In this document: piece after piece, positions 1 through 7,379 of the stretch
Layout: each line of letters opens with the position of its first letter
Numbering within the stretch: position 1 is the first letter of the stretch
Assembly (NCBI GenBank): GCA_964527315.1
Contig: CAZGOQ010000033.1
Coordinates: 1 to 19,351 of the forward strand
Source: HGM13006 sp964527315
GTDB lineage: Bacteria; Bacillota; Clostridia; Oscillospirales; Oscillospiraceae
Length of the DNA stretch: 19,351 nucleotides
Direction of reading: 5' to 3'
The notes under the pieces: generated by a model
What the model saw: only the letters and a program-made list of their open reading frames with translations
Told to the model about the DNA's origin: nothing
The model's database searches: none
Program-made: the position numbers and the translations under genes

Positions 1-2
1 CT

Positions 3-113
3 AGGAGAAATCAATTTATGCAGCAACCGCTGACTTGTATTGAAATATGTGCTGATGCTGACGGACAGGCACTAGGACTTGTAATGGAAGGCGGTAGTAC
101 TTTGGGAGTGTGA
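3..113 (+). pseudogene. 3' tail of an unidentified gene
   Basis: An open frame enters from the left edge and ends at TGA 111-113. Its last residues read DGQALGLVMEGGSTLGV. I do not recognise the family. It lies just upstream of the decayed methylase, in the same AT-rich composition, so it may belong to the same degraded module. It could also be a chance open frame, since only about 36 codons are visible. The following 99 bases hold no gene apart from the ribosome-binding site of the next one. Confidence 0.25.
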
Positions 114-212
114 AATCAGACAGATTTTTGATTGTTGTATGCGATGACATATTGCGGCCATTGATGAGCATAAAGCAGAACAATTTTAAGATATAGAAAA
201 AGAGGTGCCTCT

Positions 213-1072
213 ATGAATCCGTCTCCGCTACGCTACCCTGGTGGCAAATATAAGCTATACAAATATGTTGCAGAATTGGTAAAGGAAAACGACTGCCATA
301 CTTATATTGAGCCGTTTTGTGGCGGTGCTGCGGTTGCCCTAGAATTGTTGTTTAACCGTGTGGTAAAAAATATTATTATAAATGACTACGATTATACTAT
401 CTTTTGCTTTTGGGATAGTATCCTTCAGAGAACAGAAGAATTGTACGACTTGTTTCAGATACAGAAGTTACTATGGATGAATGGGAAAGACAAAAAATGG
501 TCAGAGAAAACTTAACCGATTACAGCTGTTTAGAGATTGGCTTTTCTACATTTTTCCTTAACCGTACTAATAGATCAGGGATTATTGATAAAGCTGGTCC
601 AATAGGCGGATTAGATCAACAGGGTGATTATCCAATTGATTGTCGGTTTAATAAGTCCCGTCTTATATCTCAGATAGAAAAAATTGCAGGGTGTAGGGAT
701 CATATTAGACTTTACAATTTGGAGGCTCTCGACTTTATTGAAGATGTAATCTTGAAAAAAAGAAAATCTTTTATTTTCTTTGGTCCACCATATTATAGCA
801 AAGGTCCAGGTTTATATACCAATTTTTACTCCCATGGAGATCATGTTAATTTGGCAAATGCAATAACACAACGCCTAAAGAACAGAAAATAGATTGTTAC
901 ATACGATAATGTAAATGCTATTAAAGCAATGTATGCAAAAACACCAAGCATTGAATTTGGATTACAATATTCATTACAGAAAAAACGTTCCGGTAGTGAG
1001 GTAATGTTTTTTGCAAAGAACGTACAAAGGCCTTTTAAAGAAGATGACTTTTTAAATATACTTACGAAGTGA
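213..1072 (+). pseudogene. Decayed D12-class DNA adenine methyltransferase (Dam-like)
   Basis: The reconstructed protein is about 286 aa and would methylate adenine N6 in DNA using S-adenosylmethionine. The start ATG has an AGAGGTG ribosome-binding site. The N-terminus carries LRYPGGK and motif I, YIEPFCGGAAVALELLF, both typical of the D12 (Dam/M.DpnII) class. The gene is broken three ways. A one-base loss near 452 moves the frame after residue ~80. A TAG at 890-892 interrupts the C-terminal part, where ...IVTYDN continues in the same frame to TGA 1072. The catalytic motif IV, normally DPPY, reads FFGPPYY because codon 782-784 is GGT rather than GAT. An enzyme with this change should be inactive even if the frame were restored. 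It is followed 9 bases later by a ParB-domain gene in similar decay. Family assignment is firm; the original specificity and role are unknown. Confidence 0.85.
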
Positions 1073-1081
1073 GGGTTTAAA

Positions 1082-2560
1082 ATGCCAGGAGTAATTCAAG
1101 AGATAAAGATAAGTGAATTAGTTAATTATTATGAAAATCCTCGCCATGCTATCGGCAATGATGAAGAAGACACATTAAAGAAACTGTTTGATGCAGTTGG
1201 AATTCAGTATATGCTCAATCTGGCTGAAGATGTGCAAAAATACGGATTGCTCGGAAATCAACAAATTGTAGTAGTTTTCTCCGAGCCAATACATAAATAT
1301 GTCGTGTATGAGGGGAATCGGAGAGTAGCAGCAATAAAATTGCTAATTGATCCAGATTGGTTTAGCTTTCTTGATAGAGCAACTGTCGAAAAAGCAAAAA
1401 AGATTGGACGAGAAGGTGTGATCCCAGATGTAGTCAATTGCTATGTTACTGATGAGCAGGAAGCCTTTTTTATTATGGAAAGGTAGCATTCTGGAGAAGA
1501 TAAGGGAAGGGGTACAAAACAATGGACTCCACGAGAAAAAGAAGTTTTCAAAGTTCGTCAAAGTCATGAGAAAAACCTTTCATATTTGATTGATTTCTAT
1601 GTCAAGGACTATTTTGAAGGACTCGATATTACAACAATTTTGCCATTTACCACTATACAACGTATATTTAATAACCGTGAGGTGAGAAAGCAAATCGGCT
1701 TGGACATATCCGATGAATCAACTTTTACAAAAGCGAGAATGCAACTAGTGATTGATGCTTCGATGTGGATATTGAGTGAAGCTGACACTTCTGGGATTGC
1801 GGTCACCCGGCTCTTTAACAAGGCTAGGTCGATAGAAGATAAGCTGTTACCATGGATTCAAGAATATATGAGAAGCAATAATATGGGTAGGACAGAGCAA
1901 AACGATCTAGAAAACCATGCAGGACAAAAAGAAACCGCTAAGTATATAAATACGGGTGATGATTCAGACACATCTGGCTCAGATGACACTAGTGGTGCTA
2001 TTGACAGAGAAAATAGCGGACAAAGCGGAAGAACCACTGGAAGTACGGGTAGTGAAAAATACAAATACCAGTTCTGGCGGAAGTAGAAATCTTCCATACT
2101 TTTTTCAAGGGCTTAATTATGGCGCGTTGAATCCAAATGATGCAGAGACTCACGGTGTTACGGCAATTTGTAGGGAGTTGCAACTGTTTTCTGATAGAAG
2201 ATTAGTCACAGCGTACCCAATTGCCTCGACATTTTTTGTTCGCTCCATCATCGAGCAGGCGATTATTTACTATTCCAAAAGCATAGTATTCAGGGGCAAA
2301 ATAAGTTGATTTGGGAAGATATCAAAAACATATCCAAGTTGAGTAGCATTATTGAGAAATACAAACGCAATCTTCCTAATTACATTACAGACGCAGTTAT
2401 GAGACAATATTTCATGTCCTTATTTGGTAATTATGAGGATAATGTTGATCCGCTTAATTGGGTTGTACATAGACCTGCAGAATTTCAACTGAATGCAAGT
2501 ACATTAATAGAATTGCCCCGAAAGGGCTTGCTAACTGTAATTAATTTCTTTCTCTCGTAG
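1082..2560 (+). pseudogene. Decayed ParB-like N-terminal domain protein
   Basis: The start ATG follows a TGAGGG ribosome-binding site, nine bases after the methylase. Residues ~1-135 form a ParB/Srx-type domain, with ENPRHAIGND near the start and YVVYEGNRRVAAIKLL as the core motif. The same frame continues past a TAG at 1484-1486 (MER-stop-HSGEDKGRG). It then has a helical middle region and a Ser/Asp/Gly-rich linker around 1900-2070. A frameshift in the A-rich run near 2055 leads to a frame reading NLPYFFQGLNYGALNP. A second shift in the A-run at 2277-2280 restores frame 2 through LIWEDIKN to TAG 2558. Frame 2 stays open after that TAG to TAA 2618-2620 with an Asn/Ser/Asp-rich tail, so this stop may be another lesion. 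The intact protein would have been about 490 aa. The C-terminal domain is not recognised. Proteins of this shape occur in mobile and defence loci, but no function can be assigned. Confidence 0.75.
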
Positions 2561-2669
2561 GGAGACAGCAGTAACACAAACTATCTGGATAATGATAATA
2601 GCACCAATAATCTGAACTAAATCTCATGAGCAGAACTGTATGGAAAGATTCTAGCAGGGACGAATCAGA

Positions 2670-2819
2670 ATGACGGTAAGAATCAATCAGTTAAAGTTTG
2701 TTGCGCTCGTTCATTTCGACAGCTTTCAATAGTCTGATTCCTCTATCTCCCTGGCGCTGGCTGATGAGAACAATTATTTTGCAATTAGTGGCAGGGCGAA
2801 GAAGATGGTAAAGTTTTGA
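2670..2819 (+). pseudogene. Possible trace of a third decayed gene
   Basis: An ATG at 2670, with GCAGGG ten bases upstream, opens MTVRINQLKFVALVHFDSFQ. It stops at TAG 2730 and continues in frame as SDSSISLALADENNYF... to TGA 2819. The opening resembles the first beta strand of SMC/RecF-type ATPases, but no P-loop follows. This is a weak resemblance. I list it because it sits directly after the two decayed genes on the same strand and has the same kind of lesion. Confidence 0.2.
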
Positions 2820-2840
2820 ATTTACATAATTTGTACGCAT

Positions 2841-2954
2841 ATAGACGGCTGTTTTCCGGGGGTGGAATATAGGATGATTACCCCCCTCTTATAGACGATT
2901 TCAAAGTCTTGCAGCGCAAGGCTTTGAATGGGTCAAAATGCGGACAACGAACCC
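2841..2954. repeat. Degenerate direct repeat, copy 1
   Basis: This segment matches 3004-3117 without gaps at an offset of 163 bases. By eye the core 2891-2928 agrees with 3054-3091 at 30 of 38 positions. Both cores begin AT(A/G)GACGATTTCA and end GGCTTTGAA. The flanks agree at about half of positions. Within each copy an ATAGAC element lies exactly 50 bases before the core ATRGAC (2841/2891 and 3004/3054). The rest of 2621-3170 holds no gene I can support. Confidence 0.55.
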
Positions 2955-3003
2955 TGTTTCTGAAGGAATGTTTGCAGATGCCAAGGCTTGCAAATGTCAC
3001 GCA

Positions 3004-3117
3004 ATAGACCCCAGATTTCGATGTCACCAATATAAAGACACCACCCCATGCCAATGGACGATTTCACCCCCTTGCGCCGCGAGGCTTTGAAAGGCCCTAA
3101 AGCGTGACATTGAGCCT
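3004..3117. repeat. Degenerate direct repeat, copy 2
   Basis: This is the second copy of the repeat that starts at 2841. A shorter related piece, TTGCAGATGCCAAGGCTTGC, lies between the copies at 2972-2991 and resembles the core of copy 1 from base 2910. No coding function is evident. It may be a relic of an inserted element or of local tandem duplication at the edge of the AT-rich block. Confidence 0.5.
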
Positions 3118-3173
3118 CGATCAATATTACATGTCAAGCGAGTGCTAAATCCTCATACAAGAACGCAAATATC

Positions 3174-3217
3174 AAGCGCCGGTTCGGGAACTAAGCCGTT
3201 CCAAACCGGCGCTTTTT
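3174..3217 (+). terminator. Strong hairpin terminator between the decayed region and the PLP-enzyme gene
   Basis: An 11-bp stem, AAGCGCCGGTT paired with AACCGGCGCTT, extends inward through GGAAC/GTTCC. It is followed by TTTTT on the plus strand. It would stop plus-strand transcription leaving the AT-rich block. It also lies just past the stop of the minus-strand gene, so it may act in both directions, although the minus-strand T tract is poor. Confidence 0.8.
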
Positions 3218-3241
3218 ATTCCGTTGTTGGCCTTCGAAAAG

Positions 3242-4438
3242 TTACAGCCCAACTGCCCGCAGGGCCTGGTCCAGATCGTTTATGATGTCCTCCGGATCTT
3301 CCAGGCCCACGCTGAAGCGGATGAAGCCTTTTCTGAATTTTTCGGGATAGAGATGGATGCGCTCATCATAGCTGGGCTGGGGGAAGATCAAGCTTTCGTC
3401 ATGGCCAAGAGATACGGCAAAGGTCACGACCTTTAACGCGGCGCAGAACCGTTCCACGGTTTTGTCATCCGTGTCAACGCCAAAGGAGATCACGCCGCCG
3501 TAGCCGTTTTTCATCTGTCGCTTGGCAAGCTCGTGTCCTGGATTGCTGGGAAGCCCCGGATAGGAGACAAAAGTGACATTCTCCCGCTGCTCCAGCCACT
3601 GGGCGATCTTCAGTGTGGATTCATTGATCTGTTTCATTCTCAAGGGGAAAGTCACGGAGCCCCGGAAGATCTGCCAGGCATTGAACGGGCTGATCACAGA
3701 GCCCACATTGACCTGCGCCTCATAACGGATACGGTCCATCGTTTCCAGGTCGTTGGAGATGATGGCTCCTCCCTGGGCGTCTCCGTGGCCGTTGATGAAC
3801 TTGGTCAGCGCCTCCACAACAAAGTCAGCGCCCAACTGCAGCGGCTTCTGGTTGAAGGGGGAGGCAAAGGTGTTGTCCACCGATACCACCGCGCCGTTTT
3901 CATGGGCGATTTTCGCGATCGCCGCTATATCCGTCACGCCGTTCGTGGGATTATCCGGGGTCTCGATATGGACGAGCCGTGTCCCCGGCGTGATCGCCTT
4001 TTTCACCGCCTCCAGGTCCGTCATATCCACCATGACCGTCTCCACGCCGAACTTTCGATTGAACAGCTCATGGAACAGCCGATAGACCGCCATATAACTG
4101 ACATTGGGGTATACCACGCGGTCGCCGGTCTTGAGGAGTGTCCAGAAAAGCGCGTGAAGCGCGGCGACGCCGCTGGCCAGCACGATGGCGTCATCGGCTT
4201 CATGCAGCGCCGCGACCTTCTCCTCCAGCCAATGCTGGTTGGGATTGCCGTTTCGGGAATACATCAAAAGATCGGTGGAGGAATAGTTCACCTGTGACAG
4301 ATCATCGGGCAGCTTGTAGCTGTTGGCCATGTGAAGCGGTCTTCTCACCGCCCCTGTCCCCTCGTCGTAATCCGTTCCGGTATGGACCGCCTGTGTCGCC
4401 AGCCCATAGCCCTTGTATTTGTTTTCTTTCTTTGCCAT
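3242..4438 (-). CDS. Cys/Met-metabolism PLP-dependent enzyme (cystathionine gamma-synthase/lyase type)
   Basis: This is a 398-aa cytosolic fold-type I PLP enzyme of the trans-sulfuration family. It keeps YSRNGNP (residues 60-66, cofactor phosphate binding by the neighbouring subunit), ASGVAAL (88-94), VDNTF with Asp188 for the pyridine nitrogen, and LTKFINGHGD with the Schiff-base Lys213. Length is normal for the family. The start has AAAGGA about ten bases upstream. Its promoter and an operator-like site lie in the intergenic region shared with the divergent SafE operon. The family includes cystathionine gamma-synthase, cystathionine beta- and gamma-lyases and methionine gamma-lyase, and sequence alone does not separate these reactions here. 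Because a clear MetY is encoded at 14164, I think a trans-sulfuration or degradative role is more likely than direct sulfhydrylation, but that is inference. Confidence 0.9.
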   Translation of the reverse strand: MAKKENKYKGYGLATQAVHTGTDYDEGTGAVRRPLHMANSYKLPDDLSQVNYSSTDLLMYSRNGNPNQHWLEEKVAALHEADDAIVLASGVAALHALFWTLLKTGDRVVYPNVSYMAVYRLFHELFNRKFGVETVMVDMTDLEAVKKAITPGTRLVHIETPDNPTNGVTDIAAIAKIAHENGAVVSVDNTFASPFNQKPLQLGADFVVEALTKFINGHGDAQGGAIISNDLETMDRIRYEAQVNVGSVISPFNAWQIFRGSVTFPLRMKQINESTLKIAQWLEQRENVTFVSYPGLPSNPGHELAKRQMKNGYGGVISFGVDTDDKTVERFCAALKVVTFAVSLGHDESLIFPQPSYDERIHLYPEKFRKGFIRFSVGLEDPEDIINDLDQALRAVGL

Positions 4439-4477
4439 TTGAATCTATCCTTTCATGCTGTCTTTAGATGTAAAACA

Positions 4478-4492
4478 TATTATTCCAATGGG
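4478..4492 (-). promoter_or_regulatory. Candidate operator for a sulfur regulator (site A)
   Basis: The plus strand reads TATTATTCCAATGGG. It agrees at 13 of 15 positions with the site at 15422 upstream of metY. It lies roughly 15-30 bases downstream of the predicted start of transcription of the PLP-enzyme gene, a suitable place for repression. The regulator is unknown. A CymR-like Rrf2 repressor is one possibility, but I cannot confirm a match to its consensus. Confidence 0.55.
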
Positions 4493-4513
4493 GTAAATAG
4501 ATATTTCGATGTA

Positions 4514-4542
4514 ATTATACCATAAGAGCATGCTGTTGTTAA
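4514..4542 (-). promoter_or_regulatory. Promoter of the PLP-enzyme gene
   Basis: On the minus strand TTAACA (4542-4537) is followed by 17 bases and a perfect TATAAT (4519-4514). This is a near-consensus vegetative promoter about 75 bases upstream of the start codon. Site A lies between it and the gene. Confidence 0.7.
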
Positions 4543-4573
4543 GGAAATTTACAAATCGTTTACGACATTCGTG

Positions 4574-4602
4574 TTGATTTTCAGAACGAAATGAATTAAC
4601 AT
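4574..4602 (+). promoter_or_regulatory. Possible promoter of the SafE operon
   Basis: TTGATT (4574-4579), a 17-base spacer and TAACAT (4597-4602) lie about 50 bases upstream of the preferred start at 4655. The elements are weaker than those of the divergent promoter. No second copy of the operator motif is seen beside it. Confidence 0.4.
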
Positions 4603-4654
4603 ACAGGTAAAATAGGAAATATGTTGGTGCGGCCATATGAGCAGGAAAACCGAT

Positions 4655-5973
4655 ATGCAAAAATACTATATGCGTATTGACGGGATCTTCTGCGATCACT
4701 GCAAAAAGATGCTGACAGAAGTTCTCTTGAAGGACCCCGCCATCCGAAAGGTGAAAATACAAAACGGCGTCGCTCACCTGACCTGCGCCTCAAAGCCCAA
4801 CTTTCAGGCGAGGATCAAGGCCGTGAACGAGCTGGGCTACGTCACCAAGAGGAATACATCCACACCAGCCTCCGCAAGGTGCGGGGGACAGTTGGGCTGC
4901 CGGAATTTTTGGGTATCCTGGCGGTCCTTCTTTTGCTCTTATGGGGCGCCCGGAAAATATTCGGCGTGAACATCTTCAATATGATCCCCGCCATCGACAG
5001 CAGCATCACCTATGGTATGCTGGTGGTGACGGGCCTGCTCACCAGCATCCATTGCGTCAGCATGTGCGGCGCACTGAGTCTGACGGCGGCCTTCCAGGGC
5101 GAGAGCGGCAAGAAAAGCCTGTGGCGGCCGGTGCTGTATAACGCGGGGCGGCTTTTATCCTACACCGCCATCGGCTGCGCGGCGGGGATGCTGGGAAGCG
5201 TTCTCAGCGTGGGGCCGGCGGTATCGGGTACCATCATTCTGATAGGCGCGGGGCTGATGCTGTTGATGGCTCTGAAGATGCTGGGCATCATTGACCTGCC
5301 GGAGCTGTGGTGCTTTCGGGGCGGGGAAAGGGCCGGTGGACGGAACGCCTTTGTCATCGGGCTTCTCAATGGATTTATGCCCTGCGGCCCCTTGCAGGCC
5401 ATGCAGCTGTACGCTCTGTCCACAGGCAGCGCCCTGGCGGGTGGTACGGCCATGCTCCTGTTCGGGCTGGGCACGGTGCCGCTGATGCTGAGCATGGGCG
5501 TGTTCGTGAACGCGGCCCGGGGCAAATGGCGCGCCCGGATCAACAAGGCCGCCTCTGTGGTCATGCTTTTGCTGGCAGTGACGATGCTGAACCGGGGACT
5601 TCTGAGCCTGAACGTAGATGTGTCCCGACTGTTTGAGCGGCACCAAAGCTATGAGGGCTACACCGCCGCCGTTTTGCATGACGGTTATCAAGAAGTGGAC
5701 CTGGAGCTGGGCTATGGCAGCTACGGCGATTTCGTCGTTTTGGAGGGCGTTCCCGTCCGGCTGAATATCCATGCGGAGGCAGATCATATCACCGGCTGCA
5801 ACAACGCGGTAGTGCTCCGGGACTTCGGCACAGGCGTGACCATCCAGCCGGGTGATATCATCATTGAATTTACCCCGGAGGAAGCGGGCGAGTACACCTA
5901 CACCTGCTGGATGAATATGATCCGAAAACACATCCAAGTCATCGACGACACAAGCTATTTCGAGGAGGCATAG
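4655..5973 (+). CDS. HMA-SafE-cupredoxin fusion membrane protein, split by a one-base frameshift
   Basis: The reconstructed protein is about 439 aa. Residues ~1-70 form a heavy-metal-associated domain with GIFCDHC. After one hydrophobic segment (LGILAVLLLLLW) comes a polytopic TauE/SafE or UreH-like permease domain marked by CVSMCGALSL and NGFMPCGP. The C-terminal ~90 residues form a cupredoxin-like domain with candidate ligands in DHITGCNN and CWMNM. The combination suggests copper handling at the membrane rather than sulfite export, despite the family name. The frame breaks at about 4849. Restoring one G gives V-T-K-E-E-Y-I-H continuous into the permease, so 4655-4850 and 4849-5973 are one gene. 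A GTG at 4879 could in principle restart translation. I prefer ATG 4655 to ATG 4637 because AGCAGGA lies at the right distance before 4655. A DUF2318 lipoprotein gene follows 3 bases after the stop. The frameshift may be a sequencing error. Confidence 0.75.
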
Positions 5974-5976
5974 AAC

Positions 5977-6446
5977 ATGAAAAAGTGTTATTTGTATTTC
6001 TCGCGGCCGCGCTTTTGCTGGGTCTGACTGCCTGCGGCGGATCAAAAGGCGGCTTTCAGGACGCGGCCCTGGACGCCAACGGGGACATCATCATTCAGGA
6101 GGCGGACATCACGGAAAACGCATCTCTCATCAATTACGACGCCGACGGCGTTACGGTGCAGTTTTTGGCCATCCGGGACAGTGGCGGCGAGGTACGTCTG
6201 GGCTATAACACCTGCCAGGTGTGCAGCCCCTCTCCCTATGCCTATTTTGCCCAGGACGGGGACAAGCTGGTGTGCCAGAACTGCGGGCTGTCCTTTACCG
6301 CGGAGAACGTAGGTGCGGGCGGTTATAGCTGCAATCCCGCGGCGATATCCGACGCCGTCTGGGCCGATGGGACCATCACCATCCCCGCGGCCAGCGTCCT
6401 GGCGGTGGCGGACCGGTTTGTCAACTGGCAGGGGCCGACGGCATGA
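5977..6446 (+). CDS. DUF2318-type Cys-rich lipoprotein (start affected by a probable one-base deletion)
   Basis: This is an exported lipoprotein of about 155 aa. A hydrophobic signal segment ends in the lipobox LTAC, placing the protein on the outer face of the membrane. The mature part has CQVC, LVCQNCGLSF and a later GGYSCNPAA, the paired Cys pattern of DUF2318 proteins linked to metal or Fe-S handling. The reading frame 5985-6446 begins with GTG and lacks a positive N-terminus. ATG 5977 is out of frame, but one extra A in the run 5980-5984 would give ATG AAA AAA GTG, a normal lysine-rich start. GAGGAGG lies just upstream of ATG 5977, supporting it as the true start. The stop overlaps the next start (ATGA). 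It sits between the SafE fusion and an amidohydrolase, so a shared metal-redox role with SafE is likely. Confidence 0.75.
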
Positions 6447-7240
6447 AGCTGGCGCTGGCACAGATGCAGATGGGCGCCGATATGGGGTCCAACTATGAAA
6501 AATCCATACGCATGATCCAGGCGGCGGCTGAACAGGGCGCGGAGCTGATATGTTTCCCGGAGATACAGCTGTCGCGGTTCTTCCCCCAGTATGAAAAGGT
6601 GGATGCCAGTGGGTATGCGGTCACGCCGGACAGCCCGTTTGTACGGGGCATTTGCGAGGCTTGCCGGGAATGGAGAATTTACGCCGCCCCCAATTTTTAT
6701 GTCTGGGAAGATGGCAATTTCTACGACATGAGCCTGCTCATCGACGACTATGGCCGGATCATCGGCAAACAGAAAATGGTACACATCGCCCAGTGCAATC
6801 AGTTCTATGAGCAGGATTACTATACGCCGTCGGAGGAGGGGTTCCGGGTCTTTGACACCAGGTTTGGCAAGATCGGGATCGTGGTCTGCTTTGACCGGCA
6901 TTACCCGGAGAGCATCCGCACCGAGGCGCTGCGGGGCGCGGAGCTCATCCTGATCCCCACGGCCAACACGGTGGCCGAGCCGTCAGAGCTGTTTCAGTGG
7001 GAGATCAAAATACAGGCCTTTCAGAGCAGCGTGAACATCGCCATGTGCAACCGGGTGGGAGAGGAGGATGCAATGACATTCTCCGGGGAGTCCGTCGTCG
7101 CCGACTATAACGGCGACACCGCTGCCCTGGCCGGAGCGGGGGAGGAGCTTCTGATCGCGGAAGTCGATCTGACAGCGGCTTCGGAAACGAGGAGAAAGAA
7201 ACCTTATACAAATCTGCGGAGAAAAGAATTATACGAGTAA
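6443..7240 (+). CDS. Carbon-nitrogen hydrolase (nitrilase superfamily)
   Basis: This is a 265-aa cytosolic enzyme of the nitrilase/amidase superfamily, which hydrolyses non-peptide C-N bonds through a Glu-Lys-Cys triad. The triad is visible as Glu40 in CFPEIQ, Lys111 in GKQKMVHI and Cys149 in VVCFDRHYPE. Length is typical of N-carbamoylputrescine amidase or omega-amidase relatives. The start ATG overlaps the stop of the lipoprotein gene, and AGGGG lies upstream. It is the last gene of the operon, followed by a terminator. The substrate cannot be named from sequence. The link with two metal-binding membrane proteins is unusual and gives no clear clue. Confidence 0.9.
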   Translation: MKLALAQMQMGADMGSNYEKSIRMIQAAAEQGAELICFPEIQLSRFFPQYEKVDASGYAVTPDSPFVRGICEACREWRIYAAPNFYVWEDGNFYDMSLLIDDYGRIIGKQKMVHIAQCNQFYEQDYYTPSEEGFRVFDTRFGKIGIVVCFDRHYPESIRTEALRGAELILIPTANTVAEPSELFQWEIKIQAFQSSVNIAMCNRVGEEDAMTFSGESVVADYNGDTAALAGAGEELLIAEVDLTAASETRRKKPYTNLRRKELYE

Positions 7241-7247
7241 ACGGACA

Positions 7248-7288
7248 CGGTCCCGGGAGCTTATAGGCTTCCGGGGCCGCTTTTGTGT
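7248..7288 (+). terminator. Rho-independent terminator of the SafE operon
   Basis: CGGTCCCGGGAGC pairs with GCTTCCGGGGCCG (with G-U pairs) around a six-base loop, followed by CTTTTGTGTTTT. It lies immediately after the amidohydrolase gene and before the next promoter. Confidence 0.75.
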
Positions 7289-7294
7289 TTTAGC

Positions 7295-7323
7295 TTGACA
7301 AAGAAGCACTGCTAATATATAGT
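7295..7323 (+). promoter_or_regulatory. Promoter of the AGCS symporter gene
   Basis: TTGACA (7295-7300), a 17-base spacer and TATAGT (7318-7323) form a near-consensus promoter. Site B starts about 15 bases after the -10 box. Confidence 0.8.
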
Positions 7324-7338
7324 ATTTAAAAGGATAAT

Positions 7339-7357
7339 ACCTATTAATCCTATAGGT
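7339..7357 (+). promoter_or_regulatory. Candidate operator (site B), inverted repeat
   Basis: ACCTAT and ATAGGT form a perfect inverted repeat around a 7-base centre. Within it, 7342-7356 reads TATTAATCCTATAGG, which agrees at 13 of 15 positions with the site upstream of metY. It lies about at the predicted transcription start, between the promoter and the ribosome-binding site. Confidence 0.55.
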
Positions 7358-7379
7358 TAGATTTGAAGGGGGATTTACT

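Noticed and set aside
890..2560. All three in-frame stops in the decayed genes are TAG (890, 1484, 2558), which could suggest amber recoding as in some gut phages.
   Set aside because: The same genes also carry frameshifts and a lost catalytic residue, and the intact SafE gene in this window ends with TAG at 5973. Decay is the simpler explanation.
2841..3117. CRISPR array
   Set aside because: Repeats are degenerate, too few and unevenly spaced, and have no unique spacers of constant length or cas genes nearby.
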